This document shows, piece after piece, positions 7,836 through 18,550 of a DNA stretch of 64,000 bases. The notes beneath the pieces were generated by a model, which was not told where the DNA came from, made no database searches, and saw nothing but the letters and a program-made list of their open reading frames with translations. The position numbers were made by a program, and so were the translations under genes. Source of the DNA: AA29 sp041481445. GTDB lineage: Bacteria > Acidobacteriota > Vicinamibacteria > Fen-336. The DNA is taken from positions 12,502-76,501 of the forward strand of contig JBGPBV010000017.1 of the NCBI GenBank assembly GCA_041481445.1, written 5' to 3'. How positions within the stretch are numbered: position 1 is the first letter of the stretch; the number at the start of each line of letters is the position of its first letter.

Positions 7836-9041
7836 TCAGCCCTGCGGAGAGGGCGACGGAGAGGGGGAGGGCGTGGCGGAAGGCGTCTCACGCCCGGGCA
7901 CGGGGGGGGCCACGATGTGCTCGGGCCGGGCCTGAGGCGTGGTGCTGATCTCGGAAGGATCGATGCCGGACAGGCCGGGTACGGCGGCGGGGACGGCCGC
8001 CGGGGGCGGAGCGGGCGCTCCGGGCGGTGGCTCGAGGCCGGCTCCGCTGAGGGTGGACGTCGGGACGTTGGGGACGGTGAGCGACACCTCGCTCACCATC
8101 GACCGCGTCGTCTTCTCGGAGGCCTTGCGCAGCCCCTCGATGTACTCCTCGTACACGCTGGCCATCCGCTGCTGGCTGAGCTTCTTGGTGATGTCGTCCT
8201 TGACCTGCTCGAAGGGGATGACGCTGGCCTCCTCCTTCGAGACCACGCGCACGATCCGATACCCCTTGTCGGTCTGGATGGGCTCGGACACGCCGCCCGG
8301 CGGCAGGGCCCCCACCACCTTGGCCAGCTCCGGGTTCATGTCGCCCGCCGCCACCTGGCCGAGGTCGCCCCCGTTGGCGCGGCTCGCGGCGGTGGAGAGG
8401 ACGCGGGCCAAGGCCGAGAAGTCCTCCCCGCCCTTGGTCCGGCGCACGACCTCCTGGGCCTGGGCCTCATCCGCCACCACGATCTCCTGGAGGTGCACGG
8501 AGGCGGCCTTGCCGTAGTCCGCCTTGTTCTTCTCGTACTCCACGCGCGCCTCCGCCGCCGTGACCGCGACCTTGGGCTCCAGCTCCCGCGAGAGGACCTG
8601 CCGGCGCAGCACCGAGCGCTCGATGTTGCGCTTGAGGTCGTCCAGGCTCATGCCCTCGCGGCGGAGCTGGCGCCGCATCTCGCCGTCGTCGGGGATGTTG
8701 TTGTCCTTCTTGATGCCCTCGATGATGTCCTGGACGTACTCCGGGCGCAGGTGGATGCCGAGGTCGGCCGCCCGCTGCACGATCAGGAGGTCGTCGATGG
8801 CCTCCTGGAGGATGCGCTGGTTGTTCTGGCGCAGGTAGGACTCCACCTGCTCGGCCGGGATGTGCGCGGCCTGCACGGCCGCGAGCTGGCGCGCCTCGAA
8901 CTCGGACTGGGTGACGATGTCGCCGTTCACCTTGGCCACCAGGCGCTCCACGATCTCCGCGCGCGACGAGGCGGAGACGACGAGGGCGGCGGCCAGGACG
9001 AGGGCGGCGCTAGGACGGACGAGAAACGTTGACGGCTTCAT
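7836..9041 (-). CDS. surA: SurA-like periplasmic peptidyl-prolyl isomerase/chaperone
   Basis: Secreted protein (401 aa) with an N-terminal signal peptide ending near SSRAE. A SurA N-domain follows (EIVERLVAKVNGDIVTQSEF), then one parvulin PPIase domain at about 180-280 (VHLQEIVVADE, NGGDLGQV, TDKGYRIVRV). The C-terminal 90 residues are Pro/Ala/Ser-rich low complexity ending in SPSPSPSPQG. It escorts outer-membrane proteins through the periplasm. The ATG start has AAGGTG just upstream, which lies within the last codons of the upstream lipoprotein gene; the two overlap by 32 bp. E. coli SurA has two parvulin domains, whereas this one has a single domain. Confidence 0.85.
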   Translation of the reverse strand: MKPSTFLVRPSAALVLAAALVVSASSRAEIVERLVAKVNGDIVTQSEFEARQLAAVQAAHIPAEQVESYLRQNNQRILQEAIDDLLIVQRAADLGIHLRPEYVQDIIEGIKKDNNIPDDGEMRRQLRREGMSLDDLKRNIERSVLRRQVLSRELEPKVAVTAAEARVEYEKNKADYGKAASVHLQEIVVADEAQAQEVVRRTKGGEDFSALARVLSTAASRANGGDLGQVAAGDMNPELAKVVGALPPGGVSEPIQTDKGYRIVRVVSKEEASVIPFEQVKDDITKKLSQQRMASVYEEYIEGLRKASEKTTRSMVSEVSLTVPNVPTSTLSGAGLEPPPGAPAPPPAAVPAAVPGLSGIDPSEISTTPQARPEHIVAPPVPGRETPSATPSPSPSPSPQG

Positions 9042-9858
9042 GATTCACCTTGGCCCGGGCCAGGAGGCTCCGGACGAACTCGCGGACGCCGGTATCCGAC
9101 TTGCGGCGGAGGAGCTCCGGACGCGCCGCCTCCCGGCACTCCGGAAGACCGGCCGCGCGCGCGGGCACGCGCTCCTCCACCCTCAGCACGTGGTAGCCGA
9201 GGGGACTCTGCACCACGTCGCTCGTGTCCCCGGTGGCGAGGCCGAAGGCCACCGGCTCGAGCTCCGCCGGGAGCTCCCCCCGCGCAAAGAGCCCCATCAT
9301 CCCGCCCGTGCTCGCCTCCGGGGCCCGGGAGCGGGTCTGGGCGAGGACGGCGAAGCTCTTGGGGTCCTTCCTCACGCGGCGCACGACGTCCCGCGCCTCG
9401 TTCGGAGTGGGGACGAGGATCTGGCGCAGGCGGATCCGCTCCGGGGTGTCGAAGTCGCGCGCATGCTCGCCGCAGTAGGCGTCGACCTCCCCGTCGGTGA
9501 GGCTCACCCGGGACAGCACGGCGTCGGACAGGAGGCGATGGACGGACTCGCTCTCCTTCTCGTCGCTGTCGCCCGCCCGGGCCATCCCGCGTTCGCGCGC
9601 CTCCAGCACGAGCACCCGCTCCTCCAGGAACGGCTCCAGGAGGGCCTGCCTCACCTCGGGGGTCAGCGCGGTCCCGCCCCCGCGGGCCTGCACGGCGGCC
9701 AGGTACCGCTCGAAATCGCTCTGGCGGACCTCCTGGTCGCCGAGGGCCAGGAGCACGGGGTCGGTCCCCGTACCCAGGCCGGGGACGGCCCGGCAGCCCG
9801 CGGCCAGGGCGACGAGAAAGAGGAGGCTCTTCGACGAGAGCAGGACCGTGGACGCCAA
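9010..9858 (-). CDS. Lipoprotein parvulin-type peptidyl-prolyl isomerase
   Basis: A 282-aa predicted lipoprotein. The signal peptide ends in LVALAAGC with the lipobox Cys at residue 22. A SurA/PrsA-type N-domain follows (LALGDQEVRQSDFERYLAAV), then a parvulin domain at about 130-240 with RLRQILV, GGMMGLF and SPLGYHVLRVEE. It probably works beside the adjacent SurA on envelope protein folding. The start is a TTG at 9858, 7 bp after the mfd stop, with no strong Shine-Dalgarno, so translation probably depends on mfd. The 3' end overlaps surA by 32 bp. Confidence 0.82.
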   Translation of the reverse strand: MASTVLLSSKSLLFLVALAAGCRAVPGLGTGTDPVLLALGDQEVRQSDFERYLAAVQARGGGTALTPEVRQALLEPFLEERVLVLEARERGMARAGDSDEKESESVHRLLSDAVLSRVSLTDGEVDAYCGEHARDFDTPERIRLRQILVPTPNEARDVVRRVRKDPKSFAVLAQTRSRAPEASTGGMMGLFARGELPAELEPVAFGLATGDTSDVVQSPLGYHVLRVEERVPARAAGLPECREAARPELLRRKSDTGVREFVRSLLARAKVNHEAVNVSRPS

Positions 9859-9865
9859 GAGGCGA

Positions 9866-12800
9866 TTATAAACCCGCGGCGGGGGCGCGTTCGAGGACGG
9901 CCTCCAGCGCCTCCAGGACCGCGGCCAGGGAAGGCATCGCCGTCTCTCCGGGCGGAAGGGGGGCGCGCAGGACGCCCGCCGGGGAGAGACTGGCGCCCGG
10001 CCAGACCCGGACGGCTCTGGCCAGGGCCGGCCCCGCGAGCGGAGTGTCCTCCGCGAGCCGGAGATGGAGCGCGCCAGTCCCCAGGTCGGCCTGGACGATC
10101 CCCAGCGCCTCCGCGCGCAGGCGCAGGGCGGCGTAGCCGAGCAGCCCCTCGACCTCGGGCGGGAAGGGCCCGTAGCGGTCGCGGATCTCTTCGGCCAGCC
10201 GGGCCACCTCGGCCGCGTCGCGGACCTGGCTGACCCGCTTGTAGAGGGCCATGCGCTGGTGGACCTCCGGAACGTAGTCCTCGGGCACGCGCAGGTCCAC
10301 GCGGAGGTTGAGGACGGTGCGCGGAGAGTCGCGGACAGGCTGTCCCTTCAGCTCGAGGATCGTCTGCTCGAGGAGCTTCACGTAGAGGTCGAGGCCGACC
10401 GCCTCGATGTGCCCGCTCTGCTCGCCCCCGAGCAGGTTGCCCGCCCCCCGCAGCTCCAGGTCGAGGGCGGCCACCCGGAAGCCCGCCCCCAGCTCCGAGA
10501 ACTCGCGCATGGCGGCCAGGCGCTTGCGCGCGATCTCGCTGAGCACGGTGTCCGGCGGCACCATGAGGTAGGCGGAGGCACGGCGCTCGGAGCGGCCGAC
10601 GCGGCCGCGGAGCTGGTAGAGCTGGGCCAGGCCGTAGCGGTCGGCGCGGTTGATGATCATGGTGTTCGCGCGCGGGATGTCCAGGCCGTTCTCGATGATG
10701 GTGGTGGCCACCAGCACGTCCGCCCGCCCCTCCACGAAGGCGAGCATGGCCTTCTCGAGCTCGCTCTCCGGCATCTGGCCGTGGGCCACCGCTACCCGCG
10801 CCTCCGGCACCAGCTTCTGGATCAGGTTTGCCAGCGAGTAGATGGACTCCACGCGGTTGTGGACGACGTAGACCTGCCCGTCGCGGGCCAGCTCCTGGCG
10901 GATGGCGGTGGTCATGACGTCGGTCGAGAACTTCACGATCGAGGTCTGGATGGCCAGGCGGTCCTTGGGCGGGGTCTCGATCACCGACATGTCGCGGATC
11001 CCGGCCAGGCCCATCTGCAGGGTGCGCGGGATGGGCGTCGCGGACAGGGTCAGGCAGTCCACGATCGTCCGCAGGTGCTTGAGCTTCTCCTTGGCCGCCA
11101 CCCCGAAGCGCTGCTCCTCGTCGATCACGAGCAGGCCGAGGTCACGGAAGCGCACGTCCTTGCTCAGCAGGCGGTGCGTCCCGATCAGCACGTCGACCTT
11201 GCCCGCGGCGGTGTCCTCGAGGACGGCCTTGATCTCCCGCGGGCTGCGGAAGCGCGACACCATCTCCACGCGCACGGGGAAGGGCGCGAAGCGCTTGCGG
11301 AACGTCTTCCAGTGCTGGAAGGCGAGGATGGTGGTGGGGGCGAGCACCGCCACCTGCTTGGCGTCGAGCACGGCCCGCATGGCCGCGCGCATGGCGACCT
11401 CGGTCTTGCCGTAGCCCACGTCCCCGCAGATCAGCCGGTCCATGGGCGACTCGTGCGACATGTCGCCCATCACGTCCACGATGGCCGCCGCCTGGTCCGT
11501 CGTCTCCTCGTACTCGAAGCTCTCCTCGAACTCCCGCTGCCAGGGGCCCTCCCCGGTGAAGGCGTGGCCGGGGCGGGCCTTGCGCTCGGCGTAGAGGCGG
11601 AGGAGCTCGGCCGCCATCTCGCGCATGGCCTTCTTGACCCGGCGCTTGGTCTTCTCCCAGCTCCCGCTCCCCAGCTTGTCGGTGACCGGGCGCGCCCCTT
11701 CCGCGCTGGCGTACTTCTGCACGCGGTCGAAGCTCTCGACCGGGACCTTGAGCTTGTCCCCGCCCTGGTAGACGAGGACCATGAACTCGCGGCGGATCCC
11801 CGGCTCCGACCAGGTCCCGCCCACTTCGATCGTCTCCAGGCCCTCGAAGCGGCCGATGCCGTGGTCCTGGTGCACCACGAGGTCGCCCACCTTGAGGTCG
11901 CGGAAGTCGGAGAGGAAGGTGCGGGCGCCGCGGCCGCGGCGGCGGTGGAGGTGCACCTCCTCCGGGAAGACGTCGCCGTCGGCGAGAACGCGCAGCGGCA
12001 CCTCGGGCAGCTCGAAGCCGGTGCCGAGCACGCCCAGGCGGACTTCGATCGGCGTGCCTTCGCCCAGGGCGATCCCGTCCTCCCGCAGCACGTCCTTGAG
12101 CCGCTCGGCGCGCCCGGGCGTGCCCAGGAACAGCACGGTCCGGCCCGTGCTCGACCGCAGGTCGGCGGCCAGCGCGCGCAGGTCTCCGGCGTAGCGGCGC
12201 GGAGGACGCGAGGGGACGTGCAGCCCGCGGGCCTCGAGGTCCACCTCGCGCACGTGGACGGCGGGGGCGAGGGCGATCCTCTCCTCGAGGGCGGCGGCGG
12301 GGACGAGCGCCTCCTCCACCGCGAGGGCGAGCCGGTCCTCGCGGCGGGCACGCTCCTCTTGCGCGCGCTCGAGGAACGCGTCCGCCTCCGCCGCCACCGC
12401 CTCCGGGTCCAGCACCGCCACCGCCCACCCCGGGAGCACGTCCCAGGGCGGCACCGTCGCCCCCGGCACCAGGGGGATCAGGTCGGGCAGCTCCTCTCCG
12501 GCCAGGCCGCGGTCGAGGCGCTCGAGAAACCCGGGCAGCTCGCTCAGGCCCGCGAAGCGCTCGGGCAGGAGCCGGCGCAGGGCGTCGAGGACGGAGCGCG
12601 GGGCGAAGGCGTCGGAGAGCGGGAGCACCTCCAGGCGATCGAGGGTGCCGGTGGTACGCTGGGTCTCGGGGTCGAACGTGCGCAGGCTCTCGACGGTGTC
12701 GCCCAGGAACTCGATGCGCACGGGTGTGTCGCGATCGGGGGGGAACACGTCCAGGATGCCCCCGCGCCGGGCGGCCTGGCCGGGGGCGGAGACGGGGTCC

Positions 12801-13336
12801 TCGCGGCGGTAGCCGCCTTCGTCGAGGGCCTCGAGCAGCATCTCGGGCGTGAGCTCCTCGCCCGTCTCGATCGAGATCACCCGCGTCTCGAACAGCGGCG
12901 GGGCCAGGATGGGCCGCAGGAGGCCGGCAGGCGAGGCGACCAGCACGCCCAGGCGGCCGCGCCGCGCGGCATGCACGGCCGCGGCCCGGCGGAGCGAGGC
13001 CTCGGGATGGCGGGGGAGGCCGCGGAAGGGGGCAGGCCCGGGCGCGGGCAGCGCGAGCACGGCGCCGGTCACGCCCGCTTCCTGGGCCAGCGTCCTCAGG
13101 TCCTCCGTCGCCCGCTCCACCAGCCGCTCGGCGCTCACGACCACGAGGAGGGGAGGACCCGCCACCAGCAACGGGACGAGCAGCCGCGGGGGCCCGCTCA
13201 GGCCGTGGAGGGAGACGAGCCCTTCCGCGGCGAGGAGGCGCCGCGCCTCCACGACGGGCGGATGGCCGGACAGGGTCTCGAGCCAGGCCGCGGTGGAGGT
13301 GGGCGCCGAAGGGCCGGGGGCGCTGGGCGCGCTCAC
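9866..13336 (-). CDS. mfd: Transcription-repair coupling factor Mfd
   Basis: ATP-dependent DNA translocase (1156 aa) that pushes stalled RNA polymerase off the template and recruits UvrA. A UvrB-like N-terminal module is followed by the RNA-polymerase-interaction domain ([18 protein letters not shown]). The RecG-like helicase core has Walker [22 protein letters not shown] and the [14 protein letters not shown] block, and a TRCF C-terminal domain follows. The length is typical. The frame is open far beyond the start; GTG at 13336 is chosen because it makes a GTGA overlap with the upstream rfaE2 stop and gives the standard N-terminus. Confidence 0.95.
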   Translation of the reverse strand: MSAPSAPGPSAPTSTAAWLETLSGHPPVVEARRLLAAEGLVSLHGLSGPPRLLVPLLVAGPPLLVVVSAERLVERATEDLRTLAQEAGVTGAVLALPAPGPAPFRGLPRHPEASLRRAAAVHAARRGRLGVLVASPAGLLRPILAPPLFETRVISIETGEELTPEMLLEALDEGGYRREDPVSAPGQAARRGGILDVFPPDRDTPVRIEFLGDTVESLRTFDPETQRTTGTLDRLEVLPLSDAFAPRSVLDALRRLLPERFAGLSELPGFLERLDRGLAGEELPDLIPLVPGATVPPWDVLPGWAVAVLDPEAVAAEADAFLERAQEERARREDRLALAVEEALVPAAALEERIALAPAVHVREVDLEARGLHVPSRPPRRYAGDLRALAADLRSSTGRTVLFLGTPGRAERLKDVLREDGIALGEGTPIEVRLGVLGTGFELPEVPLRVLADGDVFPEEVHLHRRRGRGARTFLSDFRDLKVGDLVVHQDHGIGRFEGLETIEVGGTWSEPGIRREFMVLVYQGGDKLKVPVESFDRVQKYASAEGARPVTDKLGSGSWEKTKRRVKKAMREMAAELLRLYAERKARPGHAFTGEGPWQREFEESFEYEETTDQAAAIVDVMGDMSHESPMDRLICGDVGYGKTEVAMRAAMRAVLDAKQVAVLAPTTILAFQHWKTFRKRFAPFPVRVEMVSRFRSPREIKAVLEDTAAGKVDVLIGTHRLLSKDVRFRDLGLLVIDEEQRFGVAAKEKLKHLRTIVDCLTLSATPIPRTLQMGLAGIRDMSVIETPPKDRLAIQTSIVKFSTDVMTTAIRQELARDGQVYVVHNRVESIYSLANLIQKLVPEARVAVAHGQMPESELEKAMLAFVEGRADVLVATTIIENGLDIPRANTMIINRADRYGLAQLYQLRGRVGRSERRASAYLMVPPDTVLSEIARKRLAAMREFSELGAGFRVAALDLELRGAGNLLGGEQSGHIEAVGLDLYVKLLEQTILELKGQPVRDSPRTVLNLRVDLRVPEDYVPEVHQRMALYKRVSQVRDAAEVARLAEEIRDRYGPFPPEVEGLLGYAALRLRAEALGIVQADLGTGALHLRLAEDTPLAGPALARAVRVWPGASLSPAGVLRAPLPPGETAMPSLAAVLEALEAVLERAPAAGL

Positions 13337-13797
13337 GAGCCGAGGATGCGGGAGACCATCGACGTCGTCGAGCGCCCGGGCACGAGCTCGACGCGCACCA
13401 CGCGGCCGCCCGCGCCCTCGACTTCCTCCCGGCCGATGATCTCGTCCAGGGCCCAGTCCGCCCCCTTGACGAGGACGTCGGGACGAACGGCCGCGATGAT
13501 CGATCGCGGCGTCTCCTCGTCGTAGAGGACCACGCGGTCCACCGGCTCCAGCGCGGCCAGGGTCTCCGCCCGCTCCCCCTCCGGGACGAGCGGCCGGCCC
13601 GGCCCCTTCAACGCCCGCACCGAACGGTCGGTATTGAGGCCGACGACGAGCACGTCGCCCAGGGCCCGCGCCGCCTCGAACAGCGCCACGTGGCCCGGAT
13701 GGAGGAGGTCGAAGCAGCCGTTCGTGAACACGACCGAGCGGCCCGCGTCCTTCCAGGCCCGCCGCTCCTCGATCAGCTCGGCCAGCGTCCTCACCAT
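13333..13797 (-). CDS. rfaE2: D-glycero-beta-D-manno-heptose-1-phosphate adenylyltransferase (RfaE2/HldE C-domain type)
   Basis: Cytidylyltransferase-fold enzyme of 154 aa that makes ADP-heptose for the LPS inner core. It shows [16 protein letters not shown] with the HxGH nucleotide-binding motif near residue 33, and [16 protein letters not shown] with [10 protein letters not shown] at the C-terminus, as in RfaE2. It is a stand-alone adenylyltransferase; the kinase half (RfaE1) must be elsewhere. Together with lpxC and the Wzm/Wzt exporter it indicates an LPS-bearing outer membrane. It overlaps mfd by 4 bp. Confidence 0.92.
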   Translation of the reverse strand: MVRTLAELIEERRAWKDAGRSVVFTNGCFDLLHPGHVALFEAARALGDVLVVGLNTDRSVRALKGPGRPLVPEGERAETLAALEPVDRVVLYDEETPRSIIAAVRPDVLVKGADWALDEIIGREEVEGAGGRVVRVELVPGRSTTSMVSRILGS

Positions 13798-13895
13798 TCC
13801 TCCATTGTGCCTCGACCGCCCGCTTGGTGCCCGCGGAGAGCCGGGGGACAGGAGTGGGAACTGTCACAAGGCGGATGGACCGGCGGCGGGCGCCG

Positions 13896-13910
13896 TGGCA
13901 CCCTCGATGC
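13896..13910 (+). promoter_or_regulatory. Candidate sigma-54 promoter (TGGCAC ... TGC) for the small outer-membrane barrel gene
   Basis: TGGCAC at 13896-13901 and GC at 13909-13910 place the invariant GG and GC exactly 10 bp apart, as in -24/-12 promoters. Transcription would begin near 13922, just ahead of the GGGGAGAG Shine-Dalgarno and the ATG at 13937. A match this short can arise by chance in G+C-rich DNA. Confidence 0.35.
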
Positions 13911-13936
13911 GGCGCCACCTCGCCAGGGGAGAGACC

Positions 13937-14506
13937 ATGAGATCGACGATCGCCGCCGTCATGCTCCTCGCCACCATCGCCGCCGCCGACGCGGCCGGCG
14001 CGGGCGACTCGCATGACGCAGGCACCAGCTCCGCCATTCATCGAGAGGGCTTCGTGATCGGGTTCTCCCTCGGGGCCGGCGACCTCGGTCCCGATCCTTG
14101 CCATGACTGCGGAGTGGGCGTGGGCGCGGACTTCCATCTGGGGGCCATGGCCAGCCGCGGGGTGGCCGTCCTGCTGGAGTTCGCGGGAGTCGGGCGCGGC
14201 GACCTCAGCCACGGCATGGTCGGCGTGGCCGCCCAGTGGTGGCCGGCTCCCGCCGGGCGCTTCTGGCTCAAGGGCGGGATCGGGATCGGATCGCTCGAGC
14301 GCGACGGCAACCGTGACTTCCCCGACGACCCGTTCGACCGGAGCCACAACGACTACGTCTACCCGACGCTGTTCGGCAGCGGCGGGGTGGAGGTCGTGCG
14401 GTCGGGCCGCTTCGCGATCGACCTCCAGCTCCGCGGGGCGACCACCCACCAGCGGGACGACTGGAGCCACAGCGTGTCCGTCAACGTGGGCCTGAACTGG
14501 TACTGA
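13937..14506 (+). CDS. Small secreted protein, probable outer-membrane beta-barrel
   Basis: A 189-aa protein with a cleavable signal peptide (MRSTIAAVMLLATIAAADA). The mature part alternates Gly/aromatic-rich beta strands (FVIGFSLGAGDLG, GVAAQWWPAPAGRFWLKGG, VSVNVGLNWY) and ends in an aromatic residue, as outer-membrane barrels do. One CHDC pair sits in a loop near residue 57. The ATG at 13937 follows GGGGAGAGACC. It stands alone between the divergent rfaE2/mfd operon and the convergent exporter operon. No specific family is recognised; a porin-like or adhesin-like role is inference. Confidence 0.7.
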   Translation: MRSTIAAVMLLATIAAADAAGAGDSHDAGTSSAIHREGFVIGFSLGAGDLGPDPCHDCGVGVGADFHLGAMASRGVAVLLEFAGVGRGDLSHGMVGVAAQWWPAPAGRFWLKGGIGIGSLERDGNRDFPDDPFDRSHNDYVYPTLFGSGGVEVVRSGRFAIDLQLRGATTHQRDDWSHSVSVNVGLNWY

Positions 14507-14527
14507 GTCAGCTCGGCGAGGGTGGCC

Positions 14528-15871
14528 CTACTCCTCCGCCTCGTGCAGGTCCAGCTCCGGGCGCGGCGCGGGCGCTTCCAGGGTGATGCCGCCCGTGAAC
14601 GACCACCGGTGGGCGGGCCGGTAGACGCCGACGTCCTTGATCCGGCTCTTCACCCGGAAGGTGTAGAGACCCCGGTGGTAGTCGTAGGGCGTGCCGTCGC
14701 GGCGGTGGGCGGCGACGTCGAGCAGGTAGGTGCCCTCGACCAGGCGCAGGTCCTCCAGCCGCAGGGCGACTTCGGCCGCGCCTTCCAGACGGCGGGGCGT
14801 GAAGTCCTCGATGTGGGTGTTGGTCCCGTAGACGGAGACGCCGTCCGCGCCGAACACGCCCACCCCGAAGACGAAGTCAAGGACCGGCGCGCGCGCGGTC
14901 ACGGAGAGGGCGACGGTCAGGCTCTCCCCGGGCACGTAGACGTGGCGCTCGTGCCCGCGGTCGTCCAGGAGGCGGACGGCGGTGATCTCGACCTCGCGGC
15001 CGCCCCAGCGACCCTCGTGGTATCCCTCGCCCGCCCTCGCCTCGCCGGGAGGCGCCGCTGGCGCCGCCTCCCCCGCGCTCGTCGCCTGGCCGTGCTCCCG
15101 GCTCAGAAGGGCCTCCTCGCCGCCGGCCACGTAGGTGAGGTAGGCGTCCACGACGCGCTTGGGATCACCCTGGCCGGCGACCCTCCCCTGCCGCAGCCAC
15201 AGCACCTCGTCGCACATCTTCTCGGCCAGGCCCAGGCTGTGGGTCACGAGGAGGATGGTCTTGCCGCGACGGCGGAACTCTCCGATCTTGTCCAGGCACT
15301 TGCGCGTGAACGCCTCGTCGCCGACGGCCAGCACCTCGTCGATGAGGAGCACGTCGGGGTCGACGTGGATGGCCACCGCGAAGCCCAGGCGCGCGTACAT
15401 CCCCGACGAGTACGTCTTCACGGGGGCGTCGATGAAGCGCTCCAGCTCCGCGAAAGCCACGATCTCGTCGAAGCGCTCCGCCACCTCGCGGCGGCTCAGG
15501 CCGAGCATGATGCCGTTGATGGCCACGTTCTCGCGGCCGGAGATCTCGGGGTGGAACCCCGCCCCCAGCTCGATGAGGGCGGACACGCGGCCTTCGACCT
15601 GCAGCGACCCCCGGGTAGGCTTGGTGATGCCGGCCAGCAGCTTCAGCATCGTGGACTTGCCGGAGCCGTTCTCGCCGATGACGCCGAAGGTGGTCCCCTT
15701 GGGGACCTCGAAGGACACGCTGTCGAGGGCGGTGAAGGTCTGGTCGGGCGTGAGGTCGCGCAGCACGCTGCCGGTGAGGAGCGCGCTCTTGAGGGTCTTG
15801 AACTGGTTCCGGTGCATGAAGCGGCGATAGACCTTGGCCACGTCGCGCGCGACCACCGCCGGCGTGCTCAC
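14528..15871 (-). CDS. ABC transporter ATPase for polysaccharide/O-antigen export (Wzt-like) with C-terminal carbohydrate-binding domain
   Basis: A 447-aa ATPase. The nucleotide-binding domain has Walker A GENGSGKSTMLKLLAG, signature YSSGMYARLGFA, Walker B DVLLIDEVLAVGDE and an H-loop histidine in LVTHS. After about residue 265 a beta-rich C-terminal domain (VALSVTARAPVLDFVFGVGV and following) matches the Wzt carbohydrate-binding domain that selects the finished O-polysaccharide. It therefore probably drives export of an LPS-linked or cell-surface glycan across the inner membrane. The GTG start at 15871 overlaps the permease stop (GTGA). Confidence 0.9.
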   Translation of the reverse strand: MSTPAVVARDVAKVYRRFMHRNQFKTLKSALLTGSVLRDLTPDQTFTALDSVSFEVPKGTTFGVIGENGSGKSTMLKLLAGITKPTRGSLQVEGRVSALIELGAGFHPEISGRENVAINGIMLGLSRREVAERFDEIVAFAELERFIDAPVKTYSSGMYARLGFAVAIHVDPDVLLIDEVLAVGDEAFTRKCLDKIGEFRRRGKTILLVTHSLGLAEKMCDEVLWLRQGRVAGQGDPKRVVDAYLTYVAGGEEALLSREHGQATSAGEAAPAAPPGEARAGEGYHEGRWGGREVEITAVRLLDDRGHERHVYVPGESLTVALSVTARAPVLDFVFGVGVFGADGVSVYGTNTHIEDFTPRRLEGAAEVALRLEDLRLVEGTYLLDVAAHRRDGTPYDYHRGLYTFRVKSRIKDVGVYRPAHRWSFTGGITLEAPAPRPELDLHEAEE

Positions 15872-16650
15872 ACCTCCTCCGCCAGCGTGTCGCGCAGCCG
15901 GTCGAACAGGAAGGCGCCCAGGGCGAAGGCGAGGAGGGCCACCCCCGCGGTGGCGGCGAGGCCGCGCCAGTGGTCGAAGTGGCCCTCGAACAGCATCTGT
16001 TGGTACGAGACGAGGATGTGCGACATCGGATTCAGGCGCAGCGCCGTGCGCACCCCTCCGGTGAGGGCGCCGTAGTAGTACAGCACGGGCGAGGCGAAGA
16101 ACCACAGGTGGAGCAGGTGGCCCAGGATGTTCTGCAGGTCGCGGAAGTGGACGGTCAGGGCCGAGACGACCAGGGCCAGCCCCACGGTGAGGACGAGCTG
16201 GACGAGCAGGGGCAGGGGCAGGAGCAGGGCCCAGGGGGTGAGGCGGCCGTAGGCGACCAGGAACAGGAGGAGGATCGGCAGCCCGAGCAGGAAGTGGACG
16301 AGGTTGGTGACCACGGTGACGACGGGCAGCACCTCCGCCGGGAACATCACCTTCTTGATCAGGGAGCCGCCCGCGATCAGCACCCCCGCCGACTCGAGGA
16401 CGGAGGCGTTGAACCACGTCCAGGGCAGGATGCCGGTGAAGAAGAAGACGAGGTAGGGCTCCATCTCCGGCGGATGGCGCCCGGGCAGGATCACCGCGAA
16501 CACCAGCCCGTAGGTCAGGAGCTGGAGCAGGGGGTTCACGAAGCTCCAGAAGAACCCGAGGATGGACCCGCGGTAGCGCGCCTTGAGCTCGCGGCCGACC
16601 AGGCTCTGGACGAGCAGCCGGTAGCGGAAGAGCGTGGCGATCTGGGCCAG
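15868..16650 (-). CDS. ABC-2 type polysaccharide export permease (Wzm-like), start codon uncertain
   Basis: Integral membrane permease of about 260 aa with six hydrophobic segments, the partner of the downstream Wzt-like ATPase. The conserved N-terminal block RYRLLVQSLVGRELKARYRG precedes the first membrane segment and is essential to the family. It lies upstream of the first GTG/ATG in the frame (16539). Between the atpC TAG (16663-16665) and that block there is no ATG, GTG or TTG. A CTG at 16650 gives a normal-length protein and is used here tentatively. The frame is the same as atpC, so a base error, unusual initiation or readthrough are alternatives. Confidence 0.8.
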   Translation of the reverse strand: MAQIATLFRYRLLVQSLVGRELKARYRGSILGFFWSFVNPLLQLLTYGLVFAVILPGRHPPEMEPYLVFFFTGILPWTWFNASVLESAGVLIAGGSLIKKVMFPAEVLPVVTVVTNLVHFLLGLPILLLFLVAYGRLTPWALLLPLPLLVQLVLTVGLALVVSALTVHFRDLQNILGHLLHLWFFASPVLYYYGALTGGVRTALRLNPMSHILVSYQQMLFEGHFDHWRGLAATAGVALLAFALGAFLFDRLRDTLAEEV

Positions 16651-16662
16651 GGGCTGCGCCGT

Positions 16663-17079
16663 CTACCCTCGGGGCCGCGAGCCCACGGCCAGGCGGGTGA
16701 CGGCCATGACGTAGGCCACGTGGGCCTCTTGATAGCCCTCTTCGTCGCGGATGGACTTCATCCGCTCCAGCGCCTGGTCGCGGTCGGCCTGGGCACGGGC
16801 GAGATCGATATCCTCCGGCCGCTCGCCGATCTCGGCCAGGACGTTGACGCGGTCGGGGAGCACCTCGCAGAAGCCCCAGAAGCAGGTCAGGTGCCGCCAG
16901 ACCCCGCCCATCTTGTAGGTGATCTCGCCCAGGCCGAGAGTGGAGAGGAACGGAGTGTGGCCGGGCCGCACGCCGAAGTAGCCGTCCTGGCCGGGCGCGA
17001 TCACCTCGTCCACCTCCTCGCGCAGGAGGAGGCCCATCGGCGTCACCACCTCCAGGACGATCTTGGTGGGGAGGGCCAT
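16663..17079 (-). CDS. atpC: ATP synthase F1 subunit epsilon
   Basis: A 138-aa protein with the epsilon beta-sandwich domain (LVVEVV-type start, EVDEVIAPGQDGYFGVRPGH, then TPFLSTLGLGEI) and a short two-helix C-terminus. It is part of the central stalk and can regulate ATPase activity. It is the last F1 gene, 2 bp after atpD. The TAG stop is followed in the same frame by the exporter permease. The TAG-to-permease junction is odd and is discussed as a finding. Confidence 0.9.
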   Translation of the reverse strand: MALPTKIVLEVVTPMGLLLREEVDEVIAPGQDGYFGVRPGHTPFLSTLGLGEITYKMGGVWRHLTCFWGFCEVLPDRVNVLAEIGERPEDIDLARAQADRDQALERMKSIRDEEGYQEAHVAYVMAVTRLAVGSRPRG

Positions 17080-17081
17080 GG

Positions 17082-18545
<1,464 letters not shown>

Positions 18546-18550
18546 CTATC

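Noticed and set aside
13337..14470. Upstream open extension of the mfd frame
   Set aside because: It overlaps rfaE2 and the outer-membrane gene, shows no homology, and mfd has a clear GTGA-coupled start at 13336.
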